Source: an uncultured Bacteroidales bacterium (GTDB lineage Bacteria; Bacteroidota; Bacteroidia; Bacteroidales; Bacteroidaceae). Taken from it: DNA of 49,056 nucleotides. The stretch covers positions 1 through 49,056 of the forward strand of contig CACXLY010000036.1 in NCBI GenBank assembly GCA_902768605.1, written 5' to 3'. This document shows, piece after piece, positions 22,787 to 31,239 of the stretch. Numbering within the stretch: position 1 is the stretch's first letter; each line of letters opens with the position of its first letter. The notes below the pieces were generated by a model. That model did no database searches. It had not been told where the DNA came from and worked only from the letters and a program-made list of their open reading frames with translations. A program made the position numbers and the translations under genes.

Positions 22787-24694
22787 ATGCTGCTCGAGTT
22801 CCTTCAGGACATGGGCGATACGTTGAGGTTGCCCGTCACGTTCGTCATCATCGAGTTCATCGGTACCTTTGCCTTTGCCATCTCGGGCGTCCGATTGTCC
22901 TCGACGAAGCAATTCGACATCTTCGGAGCTTGGATAGTAGGCATGGCAACTGCGATAGGTGGTGGAACGATTCGCGACCTGATGCTTGGCGTCAATCCCT
23001 TTTGGATGACCAACGGCAGCTACTTTGTCTGCTGCGCCCTCGCGGTGCTGGCTGTCGGCATGTTCGGCAAGTACATCATCCACCACAACTATACCTGGTT
23101 CATCTTCGACACCATCGGTCTTGCGCTCTTCAATGTCGTTGGTCTCGAGAAAGCACTTACCTTCGGACATCCTTATTGGGTGGCCATCACGATGGGAGCT
23201 GTGACAGGTGCCGGCGGCGGCATCATCCGTGATGTCTTGATGAACGACGTGCCCCTCATCTTCCGTAGCGAGATTTATGCCCTTGCCTGCGTGGCAGGTG
23301 GATTGGCTTACGTCGCTTGCATCGAATTGGGATTAAGCGTGGAAATCAGCGCCTTGCTGAGTGCCTTTAGTGTTATCCTCATTCGCATCCTTGCCGTCAA
23401 GTTCCATTGGCAATTGCCTGTGCTGAAGGGCGAAAGCAACTCCTCCAAGAGCGAGGGGAGCATCCTTCGAGTACTTGTCCTTCTGTTGTCCGTTGTCAGT
23501 TGTCCGTTGTCTTCAAAAGCTCAAGTTCAGCAAATCTTCAACCGAAACATCAAGACCTTGACCTTGACTGTTGACGGCGACCCCACCTTGCCGCCTTATC
23601 TCGCATTCGGAGGACGTCAGTACATCGATATCGAGTGGGACGAGATGAGCCACGACTACAAGCGTTACCGCTACCACATCGACCATTGCGATTGGGATTG
23701 GCAGCCGACGGACGGCATCTTCGAGAGCGACTATTTGATAGGCATGAACGACCAGCTCATCGAGGATTACGAGAAGAGTTTCAACACCACGCAAATCTAC
23801 ACGCACTATCGGCTTCGCGTCCCTTCGAAGGAGATAAAGCTTCGCCTGAGCGGCAACTATCGCGTCCGCATCTATGAGGAGGATGCAGAAGACGAGCCTG
23901 TACTGGAAGCGCGTTTCAGCTTCTACGAAAAGGAGGCAGGCATCGTTGCTCAGTTAAGCAGCAACACCGATGTCGACTTCAACGACAGCCATCAGCAAAT
24001 GACGCTCTCCATTGGCTACGGCGCCTTGTCAATCTTCGACCCGGAACGCGACCTGAAGGTCATCGTCATGCAGAATCGTCGTTGGGACAGTAGGGTAGAG
24101 GGTCTTGCGCCGAACATTCGTCGAGCTAACGGCATCGAGTTTACGCACAATCGCAACCTCATCTTCCCAGCCGGCAACGAATACCATCGCTTTGAGATTC
24201 TCGATGTGCATCGCACGGCAACAGGAGTGGACCGCATCGAATGGTTCGAGCCTTACTATCACGCCACGCTTTTCCCAGCCGTGATAGACCATGCCTACAG
24301 TTATTCGGAGGACCAGAATGGTGTTTATGTAGTCAGAAGTTCAGACAATTATGATGACTGGACGACGGCTGAATATGTCATCGTGCACTTCTTCCTCGAG
24401 ACGCCTCGCTTGCAGGGTGGCGATGTGTATGTGAGTGGGTGGTGGACAGGGCAGACGTTCAATCCCGACTGCAAGATGGAGTACGATGCCGTGCATCAGT
24501 ATTATCATGCTGCCATCCTGTTGAAGCAAGGCTATTACAGTTACGAGTTCATCCAGAAAGACGGCCTTATGCAGCGAACGATGGGCAGTTTCTTTGAGAC
24601 CGAGAACGAATACGAAGTCCTCGTTTATTACCGCCAGCAAATTCCTTTCCGGAGGTCTATAACGTGTCGTGAGGCAATTAGGAACATTTCGTGA
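22787..24694 (+). CDS. TRIC-type channel fused to a DUF5103 (T9SS plug) domain protein
   Basis: 635 residues in one frame. Residues about 1-210 are a TRIC/UPF0126 membrane protein with two GGGTIRD/GGGIIRD motifs and about seven membrane segments. Residues about 246-625 are a DUF5103 protein (IFNRNIKTLTLTVDGD, HYRLRVP, VYVSGWWTGQTFNPDCKMEYD), a soluble periplasmic family linked to type IX secretion. The junction ILRVLVLLLSVVSCPLSSKAQ looks like the signal peptide of the second protein, but it has no ATG and is largely made of GTTGTCC heptads (23484-23511). TRIC proteins end in the cytoplasm, so an eighth helix would place DUF5103 in the periplasm. The last 15 residues are encoded by 22-bp repeats. 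Start ATG 22787. Confidence 0.85.
   Translation: MLLEFLQDMGDTLRLPVTFVIIEFIGTFAFAISGVRLSSTKQFDIFGAWIVGMATAIGGGTIRDLMLGVNPFWMTNGSYFVCCALAVLAVGMFGKYIIHHNYTWFIFDTIGLALFNVVGLEKALTFGHPYWVAITMGAVTGAGGGIIRDVLMNDVPLIFRSEIYALACVAGGLAYVACIELGLSVEISALLSAFSVILIRILAVKFHWQLPVLKGESNSSKSEGSILRVLVLLLSVVSCPLSSKAQVQQIFNRNIKTLTLTVDGDPTLPPYLAFGGRQYIDIEWDEMSHDYKRYRYHIDHCDWDWQPTDGIFESDYLIGMNDQLIEDYEKSFNTTQIYTHYRLRVPSKEIKLRLSGNYRVRIYEEDAEDEPVLEARFSFYEKEAGIVAQLSSNTDVDFNDSHQQMTLSIGYGALSIFDPERDLKVIVMQNRRWDSRVEGLAPNIRRANGIEFTHNRNLIFPAGNEYHRFEILDVHRTATGVDRIEWFEPYYHATLFPAVIDHAYSYSEDQNGVYVVRSSDNYDDWTTAEYVIVHFFLETPRLQGGDVYVSGWWTGQTFNPDCKMEYDAVHQYYHAAILLKQGYYSYEFIQKDGLMQRTMGSFFETENEYEVLVYYRQQIPFRRSITCREAIRNIS
23484..23511. 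repeat. Heptad array (n-GTTGTC, four copies) at the fusion junction
   Basis: TGTTGTC, CGTTGTC, AGTTGTC, CGTTGTC; in frame, encoding the LSVVSCPLS part of the junction. Confidence 0.85.
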
Positions 24695-24927
24695 GGCAAT
24701 TAGGAACGTGTCGTTAGCGAACTATTCATGTGTCGTTGCCAACGACACACTAGTAAATTGCCAACGATACACTAGTAAACTTCAGTCCATACACAAGTGG
24801 ACTGCAGTCCCCTCACCAGTGGACTTCAGTCCATACACAAGTGGACTTCAGTCCCCTCACTAGTGGACTTCAGTCCATACACTAGTAAATCGCAAACGAC
24901 ACACTAGTAATTTGCCAACGATGCTGG
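24668..24927. repeat. 22-bp minisatellite, about twelve units of three sequence types
   Basis: Units start every 22 bp from 24668 (CGTGAGGCAATTAGGAAC..., twice), continue through CGTTAGCG..., then TTGCCAACGA...ACTAGTAAA (24736, 24758), then five units starting CTTCAGTCC or CTGCAGTCC (24780-24889) and back to the first type (24890, partial 24912). Most end in ACTAGT or CAAGT. The first units encode the last residues of the upstream protein. Confidence 0.9.
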
Positions 24928-25083
24928 ATGTGCTTGAAAACCCTTCGGGCGACGCCTTTGCTTCTGACTATGTTACTCTCGCTCAGAAAAACTCGAATAT
25001 ATTTGTTTTTTCGTTCGTTTATTCGTATCTTTGTGCCATAAATATATAAATAATGTGTAATTGTCAAATTGTGAAAACATCAA
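24695..25083. other. 389-bp spacer: minisatellite then a strong promoter
   Basis: After the 22-bp array comes about 75 bp of unrecognised sequence (24930-25000), then an AT-rich promoter region with TTTG at 25002-25005 and TATCTTTG at 25026-25033. No gene is seen. Confidence 0.7.
25002..25033 (+). promoter_or_regulatory. Complete Bacteroidetes promoter, -33 TTTG and -7 TATCTTTG
   Basis: TTTG (25002-25005) and TATCTTTG (25026-25033) are 20 bp apart, the expected spacing. It drives the MFS gene at 25084. Confidence 0.75.
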
Positions 25084-26397
25084 ATGAATAAGCCTCTTTC
25101 GTGGATTCCGACGCTCTATCTTGGTGAGTCGTTGCCCTTTGCAGCAGTTATGCTGATGTCGCTCGTCCTTTATCAGGAGATGGGTCTGACTGATACGCAG
25201 ATCACGCTTTATACGGGTTGGCTCGGGCTGCCTTGGGTGATAAAGCCCCTTTGGAGCCCTATCGTGGACGGCATCAAGACGAAGCGATGGTGGATTCTCG
25301 CCATGCAGCTGCTCATCGGAGCTTCACTCGCTTTGCTTGCCTTCACGCTGCCCACCGCCTTTTGGCTGCAATGTTCGCTCGCCCTATTCATGTTGATTGC
25401 CTTCAGCAGCGCCACTCACGACATCTGTGCCGATGGCTTCTACATCCTCGGCCTCACGAATAAAGACCAGGAACTCTATGTGGGCCTTCGCAACACCTTC
25501 TATCGCATCGGAATGGTGCTGGGGCAAGGCGGACTGGTGATGCTGGCTGGATTATTGCAGAAGAGCGAGATGAGCATTCCTCTTTCGTGGAGCATCACTT
25601 TCCTCGCCGTTGCCGGCCTGATGCTGATGCTGGCGGCGTATCATTGGAAAGCGTTGCCGAACCCCGAGGGGGAAGTGAAAAGTGAACAGTTAAAAGCGAA
25701 AAGTGATAGTAACTTGGCGAGCGATAGTAGCTCAGAGTCTTCATCCTGCAGTCTTCATTCTTCAGTTATAGAAGACTTCAAGGCAACTTTCAGAGTCTTC
25801 TTCACCAAGCCATACCTCATCACGGCTCTGCTCTTCATCCTGCTTTTCCGCTTGCCAGAGGGACTGCTGACGAAGATTGTGCCGCTCTTCCTGAAACGCA
25901 CTATCGGAGAGGGAGGCTTGGCGCTGACGGATGTTCAATATGGCTTTGTCTATGGCACTTTGGGTGTCATCGGACTGCTTGGCGGAGGCATCGTAGGCGG
26001 CTGGCTTGTCTCGAAGTTCGGCTTGAAGAAGATGCTTTGGCCGCTCGTGCTTTGCATCACCTTGCCCGACATTGTTTATGTCTATCTGAGCCTTGTCCAG
26101 TCGCAAAGCCTGCCGCTCATCGCCACTTGTGTCTTCATCGAGCAAGTAGGCTACGGACTTGGCTTTACGGCCTATACGCTCTATCTCGTCAGCTTCTCGC
26201 ATGGCGAGCGAAGCACCTCTGTCTTCTCGTTCTGCACAGCCTTTCAGTACCTCGGCGGCGTGATGTTGCCAGGCATGGTGAGCGGCTGGATGTCCGACCA
26301 GATGGGCTATCAGCAGTTCTTCATCGCCGTAATGGCCTTCTGCCTCGTGACCTTCGCGGTAACGGCCTTAGTCCGCCTTCCTAAAGAAGATAATTAA
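25084..26397 (+). CDS. AmpG-like major facilitator transporter
   Basis: 437 residues with about twelve membrane helices. The N-terminus PTLYLGESLPFAAVMLMSLVLYQEMGL and WVIKPLWSPIVD are typical of the AmpG/SLC33 branch of MFS; AmpG imports anhydro-muropeptides for peptidoglycan recycling. The following DUF1460 amidase supports that substrate, but it is not proven. The central cytoplasmic loop (residues about 195-230) is an unusual Ser/Lys-rich stretch (VKSEQLKAKSDSN...SSCSLHSSV) encoded by heptads AAGTGAA/CAGTTAA and CAGTCTT/CATTCTT. Confidence 0.85.
   Translation: MNKPLSWIPTLYLGESLPFAAVMLMSLVLYQEMGLTDTQITLYTGWLGLPWVIKPLWSPIVDGIKTKRWWILAMQLLIGASLALLAFTLPTAFWLQCSLALFMLIAFSSATHDICADGFYILGLTNKDQELYVGLRNTFYRIGMVLGQGGLVMLAGLLQKSEMSIPLSWSITFLAVAGLMLMLAAYHWKALPNPEGEVKSEQLKAKSDSNLASDSSSESSSCSLHSSVIEDFKATFRVFFTKPYLITALLFILLFRLPEGLLTKIVPLFLKRTIGEGGLALTDVQYGFVYGTLGVIGLLGGGIVGGWLVSKFGLKKMLWPLVLCITLPDIVYVYLSLVQSQSLPLIATCVFIEQVGYGLGFTAYTLYLVSFSHGERSTSVFSFCTAFQYLGGVMLPGMVSGWMSDQMGYQQFFIAVMAFCLVTFAVTALVRLPKEDN
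25673..25769. repeat. Two in-frame heptad arrays in the MFS central loop
   Basis: AAGTGAA, AAGTGAA, CAGTTAA, AAGCGAA, AAGTGAT (25673-25707) and GAGTCTT, CATCCTG, CAGTCTT, CATTCTT, CAGTTAT (25735-25769). Both are in frame without a stop. Confidence 0.8.
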
Positions 26398-26416
26398 AAT
26401 AAGAAAAAATATAGAA

Positions 26417-27277
26417 ATGAAGACAATAATCTCTGTTATCCTTTCCCTAATCCCCATACTGCCAGTCTTTGCTAAAGAGCAAGTCTCTTACACCAAGGAC
26501 GACAGCCTTCGTGTTGTTGAGCTATTGGAGAAAGGTTCAAAAGTACCTGCAAACGAAGCGCTTACGCTATTCTATGCAAAGCAATTGATGAACCTGCCTT
26601 ATGTGGCTCACACGCTCGAAATCAAGGATATGGAAGAGCATCTTGCCATCAACCTGCAGAGTCTTGATTGCACGACTCTGGTAGAGAATTGCTGTGCGCT
26701 TGCTCTCACGACAAGTCACGGCAGCAAGAGTTGGAAGGACTACCTCGCCTGGCTGCAAAAGTTGCGTTACGATGCAGGCAAGATAGACGGCTACAAGAGT
26801 CGCAATCACTACTTTAGTCAGTGGATTCAGTCGGGCACGAAGCTCGGTCTGGTAAAGGAAATTGTGCCTCCCACCAGCATCTCTGTGCCGATGAAGCTCA
26901 GCCTGACCTACATGAGCGAGCACCCCGACTCTTATCCTTTGCTAAAAGTCAACATGGAGGAGCGCAAGCTCATCGCCGAGATGGAGAAACGCGTGACGGG
27001 AGCAACTGTCCGCTATATTCCAAAGGAACGGGTGGGGGACAGCAAGAAGGTGCTCAGCTGCGTTAAGGACGGCGACATCATTGCCATCACTACCAACAAG
27101 AAAGGCTTGGATGTCAGTCACGTAGGCTTTGCCGTTTGGGGAAAAGACGGCAAGTTGCACCTGCTCAATGCCAGCAGCATCCACAAGAAAGTCGTGCTCG
27201 AACCTATGACGCTCTACCAGTACATGCAGAAGCATTCCGTCCAGACAGGCATCCGCGTCATTCGGCTTCAACAATGA
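26417..27277 (+). CDS. DUF1460 family NlpC/P60-fold amidase, secreted
   Basis: 286 residues. Signal peptide MKTIISVILSLIPILPVFA (about 1-19). Likely catalytic Cys85 in QSLDCTTLVE and His235 in DVSHVGFAVW, as in DUF1460 proteins that resemble N-acetylmuramoyl-L-alanine amidases with a papain-like fold. It lies 19 bp after an AmpG-like transporter, so the pair probably cuts and imports cell-wall fragments. Its TGA overlaps the ATG of the next gene (ATGA). Confidence 0.85.
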   Translation: MKTIISVILSLIPILPVFAKEQVSYTKDDSLRVVELLEKGSKVPANEALTLFYAKQLMNLPYVAHTLEIKDMEEHLAINLQSLDCTTLVENCCALALTTSHGSKSWKDYLAWLQKLRYDAGKIDGYKSRNHYFSQWIQSGTKLGLVKEIVPPTSISVPMKLSLTYMSEHPDSYPLLKVNMEERKLIAEMEKRVTGATVRYIPKERVGDSKKVLSCVKDGDIIAITTNKKGLDVSHVGFAVWGKDGKLHLLNASSIHKKVVLEPMTLYQYMQKHSVQTGIRVIRLQQ

Positions 27278-28506
27278 AGATTTGTGTCATCGGTGCAGGA
27301 GCGGCAGGTTGCTTTTGCTCTATCCTGCTGAAACGTAAGTTGCCCGAAGCTGTAGTTGAGGTTTTCGAGGCTGGCAAACGTCCTTTGGCAAAGGTTTCTG
27401 TGACAGGCGGAGGACGATGCAACCTCACCAATTCCTTTCGACAAATCACGCAACTCAAGCAGGCTTATCCTCGAGGTGAACAGCTCATGAAGCGCGCTAT
27501 GCGGCATTGGAGCCAAGAGGATACGATGGATTGGTTTGAGGAAGAAGGTGTCCGGCTCCTGACGCAAGAAGATGAGTGCGTCTTCCCCGTCTCGCAAGAT
27601 GCCATGCAGATTGTAGGGACGCTCTTGCTACGCATGAAGGAAGAAAACGTCATTCTGCATACCTCTCATAAAGTCAACGACATCACTCCTGAGCAGGAAG
27701 GCTATACTTTAACTTTTAAAGATGAGAATCAGAAGCCTCGGCACTTCGACAAAGTGGTCTGCGCTTTGGGTGGTTTGCCCTCAATCGAGCGCTTTGCCAT
27801 CTTTCGCAAGTTGACGGGGTTGAGCATCGCAAAGCCCGTGCCCTCGCTCTTCACTTTCTGCATCAAGGACAGCAGCCTGACGAGTTTGATGGGATGTGTG
27901 GTAGAACCCGTTGCGGCAAGCATTGGGGGCACAAAGATGCGTGCCGAAGGTGCTTTGCTTGTGACGCATTGGGGTGTGAGCGGACCTGCCATCCTTCGCC
28001 TCTCAAGCTATGCTGCCAGGTATCTTGCAGAGCATGATTATCAGGCGCAACTCTGCATCAATTGGCTCAATCCTCAAGGCGAGCAGGAGGCTTTGAAGCT
28101 GCTCCAAGACTTGCAGCAGGAAAGTTCTCGCAAGCAGGTTGCCAACGAATATCCTCGCCTCTTTACGGCAAAACTTTGGCAACACTTGCTCACACGTGCC
28201 TATGTTGACTTGCAGAAGCGGTGGAACGAGCTTTCCCAGCGCGACTTGAACAGACTTTGTGCCGTGCTCACATCCGATGTCTATCAGATTGAAGGCAAGG
28301 GACAGTACAAGGAAGAGTTCGTCACCTGTGGCGGCATTGACCTGGCTTGCATCAACATCAGTACGCTCGAAGCAAGACAGCATGCTGGCCTGTATTTCGC
28401 AGGCGAACTGCTTGACGTGGATGGCATTACGGGTGGCTTCAACCTGCAGACAGCATGGAGCATGGCAGCAGTCGTGGCAGACAGCATAGCAAAGAATTAT
28501 GGCTAA
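27274..28506 (+). CDS. HI0933/YhiN-like FAD-dependent oxidoreductase
   Basis: 410 residues from the ATG at 27274, which overlaps the previous stop by 4 bp and begins exactly at the dinucleotide-binding motif MKICVIGAGAAGCFCSILL. SVTGGGRCNLTNS and the C-terminal CGGIDL...GLYFAGELLDVDGITGGFNLQTAW are the family signatures. The substrate is not known (family members are called aminoacetone-oxidase-like without good evidence). An upstream frame extension to 27136 runs inside the DUF1460 gene and is rejected. Confidence 0.9.
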   Translation: MKICVIGAGAAGCFCSILLKRKLPEAVVEVFEAGKRPLAKVSVTGGGRCNLTNSFRQITQLKQAYPRGEQLMKRAMRHWSQEDTMDWFEEEGVRLLTQEDECVFPVSQDAMQIVGTLLLRMKEENVILHTSHKVNDITPEQEGYTLTFKDENQKPRHFDKVVCALGGLPSIERFAIFRKLTGLSIAKPVPSLFTFCIKDSSLTSLMGCVVEPVAASIGGTKMRAEGALLVTHWGVSGPAILRLSSYAARYLAEHDYQAQLCINWLNPQGEQEALKLLQDLQQESSRKQVANEYPRLFTAKLWQHLLTRAYVDLQKRWNELSQRDLNRLCAVLTSDVYQIEGKGQYKEEFVTCGGIDLACINISTLEARQHAGLYFAGELLDVDGITGGFNLQTAWSMAAVVADSIAKNYG

Positions 28507-28533
28507 ATATTTGGCAGTTATAACATTTCTTCG

Positions 28534-28541
28534 TAACTTCG
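28534..28541 (+). promoter_or_regulatory. Probable -7 box TAACTTCG upstream of the PPTase gene
   Basis: Same TAACTTCG variant as before hisH; 37 bp before the ATG at 28579. Confidence 0.45.
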
Positions 28542-28578
28542 CCTCCGAAATAGATACGTAAGCACATCGAACCAACAA

Positions 28579-29160
28579 ATGCTTTGCATCAACGACCATA
28601 TTGCTGAGATGAGCGAGGGGCAGACTGAGCGGGTCATCGCTTTTCTGCCTGATTGGCGACGCGAACAAGCTCTGCGATACAAGCATCTGCAGGGCAGGCG
28701 GGAGTGTGCCGTCGGATACATCGAGTTGCTACGAGGCCTTCGTGAGTGCTTTGGCATAAGTGGCTTTCCCTCTTTCTCTTATAACGAGCACGAGAAACCT
28801 TTCCTCAAAGATTATCCCGACGTGCATTTCAGCATCAGCCATTGCAAGGAAGCTGTAGGATGCTTCGTCAGCAAGCGTCCTTGTGGACTGGACATTGAGA
28901 GCATCCGAAAGGCAAAAGAAGACCTCGTGCGCCACACAATGAGCCCTAAAGAGACTGAGGAAATCTACACCTCAAAGTGGCCCGATATTGCCTTTACCCG
29001 TCTTTGGACACAAAAGGAGGCGGTGCTAAAGCTCAAAGGAACGGGCATTATCGACGACCTTCACGCTGTGCTCAGTCCCGACAATCTGCAAGGCATTGGG
29101 CTTCAAACAATAGAAAACCCTTATCGGGGATATATAATAACAATAGCCAAACTATTATGA
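28579..29160 (+). CDS. 4'-phosphopantetheinyl transferase superfamily protein
   Basis: 193 residues, Sfp-like rather than AcpS-like. HFSISHCKEAVG and PCGLDIE (metal ligands Asp105 and Glu107) and RLWTQKEAVLKLKG (Trp143, Lys146, Glu147, Lys151) are the two conserved motifs. It transfers phosphopantetheine from CoA to carrier proteins; here it is probably the main or accessory enzyme for fatty-acid ACP, as no NRPS/PKS is in the window. Its TGA overlaps the GH130 start (ATGA). Confidence 0.92.
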   Translation: MLCINDHIAEMSEGQTERVIAFLPDWRREQALRYKHLQGRRECAVGYIELLRGLRECFGISGFPSFSYNEHEKPFLKDYPDVHFSISHCKEAVGCFVSKRPCGLDIESIRKAKEDLVRHTMSPKETEEIYTSKWPDIAFTRLWTQKEAVLKLKGTGIIDDLHAVLSPDNLQGIGLQTIENPYRGYIITIAKLL

Positions 29161-30290
29161 AGATTCGAATCATCGTATTTTTTGCTTCACTTCTGTTCTT
29201 GTTTCCCTCGCATGCACAAAAAGTTTCAAATAGCGAGAAAAGTTGGGCTTGGCTGGGCTTCGAGCGACCTGCCGGAGCGAATCCTATTGTGCGTCCTGAT
29301 ACGTCGAGCCGTTTCTTCTGCCCGATGTGGAAGAGAGTGGCGCAATGGGAGAACAGCGAGACCTTCAATCCTGCTGCAACTATCATCAATGGCGGCATAG
29401 CTCTGCTCTATCGTGCTGAGGACAACATCGCTCAGGGCATCGGTTCGCGCACTTCGCGCATCGGCTATGCTTTCAGCGAGGACGGCATCCACTTCCAGCA
29501 TCATGGTGCTCCTGTGCTCTATCCCGGTGGTGATGAGTGGGAAGAGTATGACGTGCCTGGAGGATGTGAAGACCCGCGTGTCTGCATGACTGAGGACGGC
29601 CTCTATGTGATGACTTATACGAGCTGGAACCATAAGCTTGCCCGCCTGAGTGTTGCCACAAGCCGTGACCTCGTGCATTGGACGAAGCACGGACCTATCT
29701 TCTCCGACGCTCACAAAAGCCAGCTGAGCAAGGGCTACTCGAAGTCAGGCTCGATTGTGACAGAGATGAAGAACGGCAGGCAGGTGATAGCACGCATCAA
29801 GGGCAAATACATGATGTATTGGGGAGAGAACTTCGTCAATATCGCTACGAGCGACGACCTCATCCATTGGGAGCCCATGCTGGCTGCGGACGGCAAGCTT
29901 CTGCATGTCATGGACACCCGCAAGGGTTACTTTGACAGCCAGCTTGTGGAGTGCGGACCGCCTGCCATCAAGACGAAGCACGGCATCATGCTCTTCTACA
30001 ATGGAAAGAACAGGGGTGGAAGTGATGGCGACCAGCGTTATGCCTCGGGCGCTTATTGTGCAGGACAGGCACTCTTCTCGTTGAAAGACCCCACAAAGCT
30101 CATCGACAGGCTGGACGAGCCATATTTCTATCCCGAGGACGACTTCGAGAAGAGCGGGCAGTATCCTTCGGGAACAGTCTTTACTGAGGGTCTTGTGCCT
30201 TATAAAGGCAAGTGGTATCTCTTCTATGGATGCGCAGATTCGTTCGTCGGCATGGCAATTTATGACCCGCAGAAAGCCAAGAAACGTTAA
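29157..30290 (+). CDS. GH130 family glycoside phosphorylase/hydrolase, secreted
   Basis: 377 residues from the ATG at 29157, which overlaps the PPTase stop and opens a signal peptide (MKIRIIVFFASLLFLFPSHA, cut near residue 20). Five-bladed propeller features: NGGIALLYRAED, IGYAFSEDGIHF, PGGCEDPRVC, SRDLVHWTKHGP and CGPPAIKT...MLFYNG are typical of GH130, which acts on beta-mannosides by phosphorolysis or hydrolysis. A signal peptide makes hydrolysis more plausible than phosphorolysis. Translation coupling with the PPTase is odd, as the functions are unrelated. Confidence 0.88.
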   Translation: MKIRIIVFFASLLFLFPSHAQKVSNSEKSWAWLGFERPAGANPIVRPDTSSRFFCPMWKRVAQWENSETFNPAATIINGGIALLYRAEDNIAQGIGSRTSRIGYAFSEDGIHFQHHGAPVLYPGGDEWEEYDVPGGCEDPRVCMTEDGLYVMTYTSWNHKLARLSVATSRDLVHWTKHGPIFSDAHKSQLSKGYSKSGSIVTEMKNGRQVIARIKGKYMMYWGENFVNIATSDDLIHWEPMLAADGKLLHVMDTRKGYFDSQLVECGPPAIKTKHGIMLFYNGKNRGGSDGDQRYASGAYCAGQALFSLKDPTKLIDRLDEPYFYPEDDFEKSGQYPSGTVFTEGLVPYKGKWYLFYGCADSFVGMAIYDPQKAKKR

Positions 30291-30349
30291 AAACCTCATT
30301 CTTAACACTTTTTCTGCACCTCATTTTTGGCAGAGAACGCAAAAAGCAG

Positions 30350-30357
30350 TATATTTG
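30350..30357 (+). promoter_or_regulatory. Bacteroidetes -7 box TATATTTG just before bamD
   Basis: Exact TAnnTTTG; the ATG is only 9 bases beyond it, so the transcript is almost leaderless. Confidence 0.6.
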
Positions 30358-30366
30358 CGCCCTGAT

Positions 30367-31239
30367 ATGAGAATACGTCGACTTCTTTTCCTTCTTCTTG
30401 CTCCTTGCACCTTGCTTTTCGGGTCTTGCAGCGAGTATTCCAGCGTGCTCAAGAGCAACGACTACGAATACAAGTACGAGGCAGCCAAGGCGCTCTATGC
30501 TGAGGGGCATTATCGTCAGGCTGCTGAGCTATTCAGTTTGCTCCTGGCACCGCTGAAGGGCACTTCCTATGGCGAAGAGAGCCTCTACATGCTGGGCGAG
30601 AGCAACCTGAAGGCAAAGGACTACGAGTCGGCAGTCATGTTCTTCAAGAAGTACTATCAGACCTATCCCAAGGGGCAGTACATGGAGCTGGCGCGCTTCA
30701 ACAGCGGGTACTCGCTCTACAAGCAGACGCCCGATGTGCGCCTTGACCAGTCGAGCACTATGGAAGCCATCAAGGAGTTCCAGAACTTCCTCGACTATTG
30801 CCCCGAGACGAGTCTCAAATCACAGGTGCATGAGATAATCTTCGACATGCAGGACAAGCTCGTGCAGAAGGAATATCTCTCGGCAAAGCTCTACTACGAC
30901 CTCGGCACCTACACGCTCAACAGTATCTACGGAGGCAACAACTACGAGGCCTGCGTCGTGACGGCACAGAATGCGTTGAAGGACTATCCCTACGCCTCTG
31001 CCAAGCTACGCGAGGAGCTTTCAATCCTGTCTCTGAGGGCGAAGTATCAGCTTGCAAAGCAGAGCGTCGTAGAGAAGCGCGTGGAGCGTTTCCGCGATAC
31101 CATCGACGAGTACTATGCCTTCCAGAGCGACTTCCCAGAGAGCCAGTATATGAAGGAGGCGCAGTCCATCTTCACACACTCAGAGCGCGTTGTGGCAAAG
31201 AAAGGACAGCTCGTCGAGGGTGAAGATGAAGAAGAGTGA
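30367..31239 (+). CDS. bamD: Outer-membrane assembly lipoprotein BamD
   Basis: 290 residues from the ATG at 30367. Lipoprotein signal MRIRRLLFLLLAPCTLLFGSC with the lipid-bearing Cys at 21. Five TPR-like helices follow: EAAKALYAEGHYRQAAELF, LGESNLKAKDYESAVMFFKKYYQTYP, and later repeats, as in BamD of the beta-barrel assembly machine. It starts the bamD-rpoZ-DUF4293 series, usual in Bacteroidales. An upstream frame extension to 30193 runs inside the GH130 gene and is rejected. Confidence 0.92.
   Translation: MRIRRLLFLLLAPCTLLFGSCSEYSSVLKSNDYEYKYEAAKALYAEGHYRQAAELFSLLLAPLKGTSYGEESLYMLGESNLKAKDYESAVMFFKKYYQTYPKGQYMELARFNSGYSLYKQTPDVRLDQSSTMEAIKEFQNFLDYCPETSLKSQVHEIIFDMQDKLVQKEYLSAKLYYDLGTYTLNSIYGGNNYEACVVTAQNALKDYPYASAKLREELSILSLRAKYQLAKQSVVEKRVERFRDTIDEYYAFQSDFPESQYMKEAQSIFTHSERVVAKKGQLVEGEDEEE

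Noticed and set aside
24668..24927. Possible CRISPR array (22-bp repeats)
   Set aside because: Units are directly adjacent with no unique spacers, unit sequence changes along the array, and no cas gene is in the window.
27136..27273. N-terminal extension of the flavoprotein
   Set aside because: It would run inside the DUF1460 gene; the ATG at 27274 starts exactly at the FAD motif.
28977..29156. N-terminal extension of the GH130 protein
   Set aside because: It lies within the PPTase gene; the ATG at 29157 opens a signal peptide.
30193..30366. N-terminal extension of BamD
   Set aside because: It lies within GH130 and upstream of the predicted promoter; the ATG at 30367 opens a lipoprotein signal.
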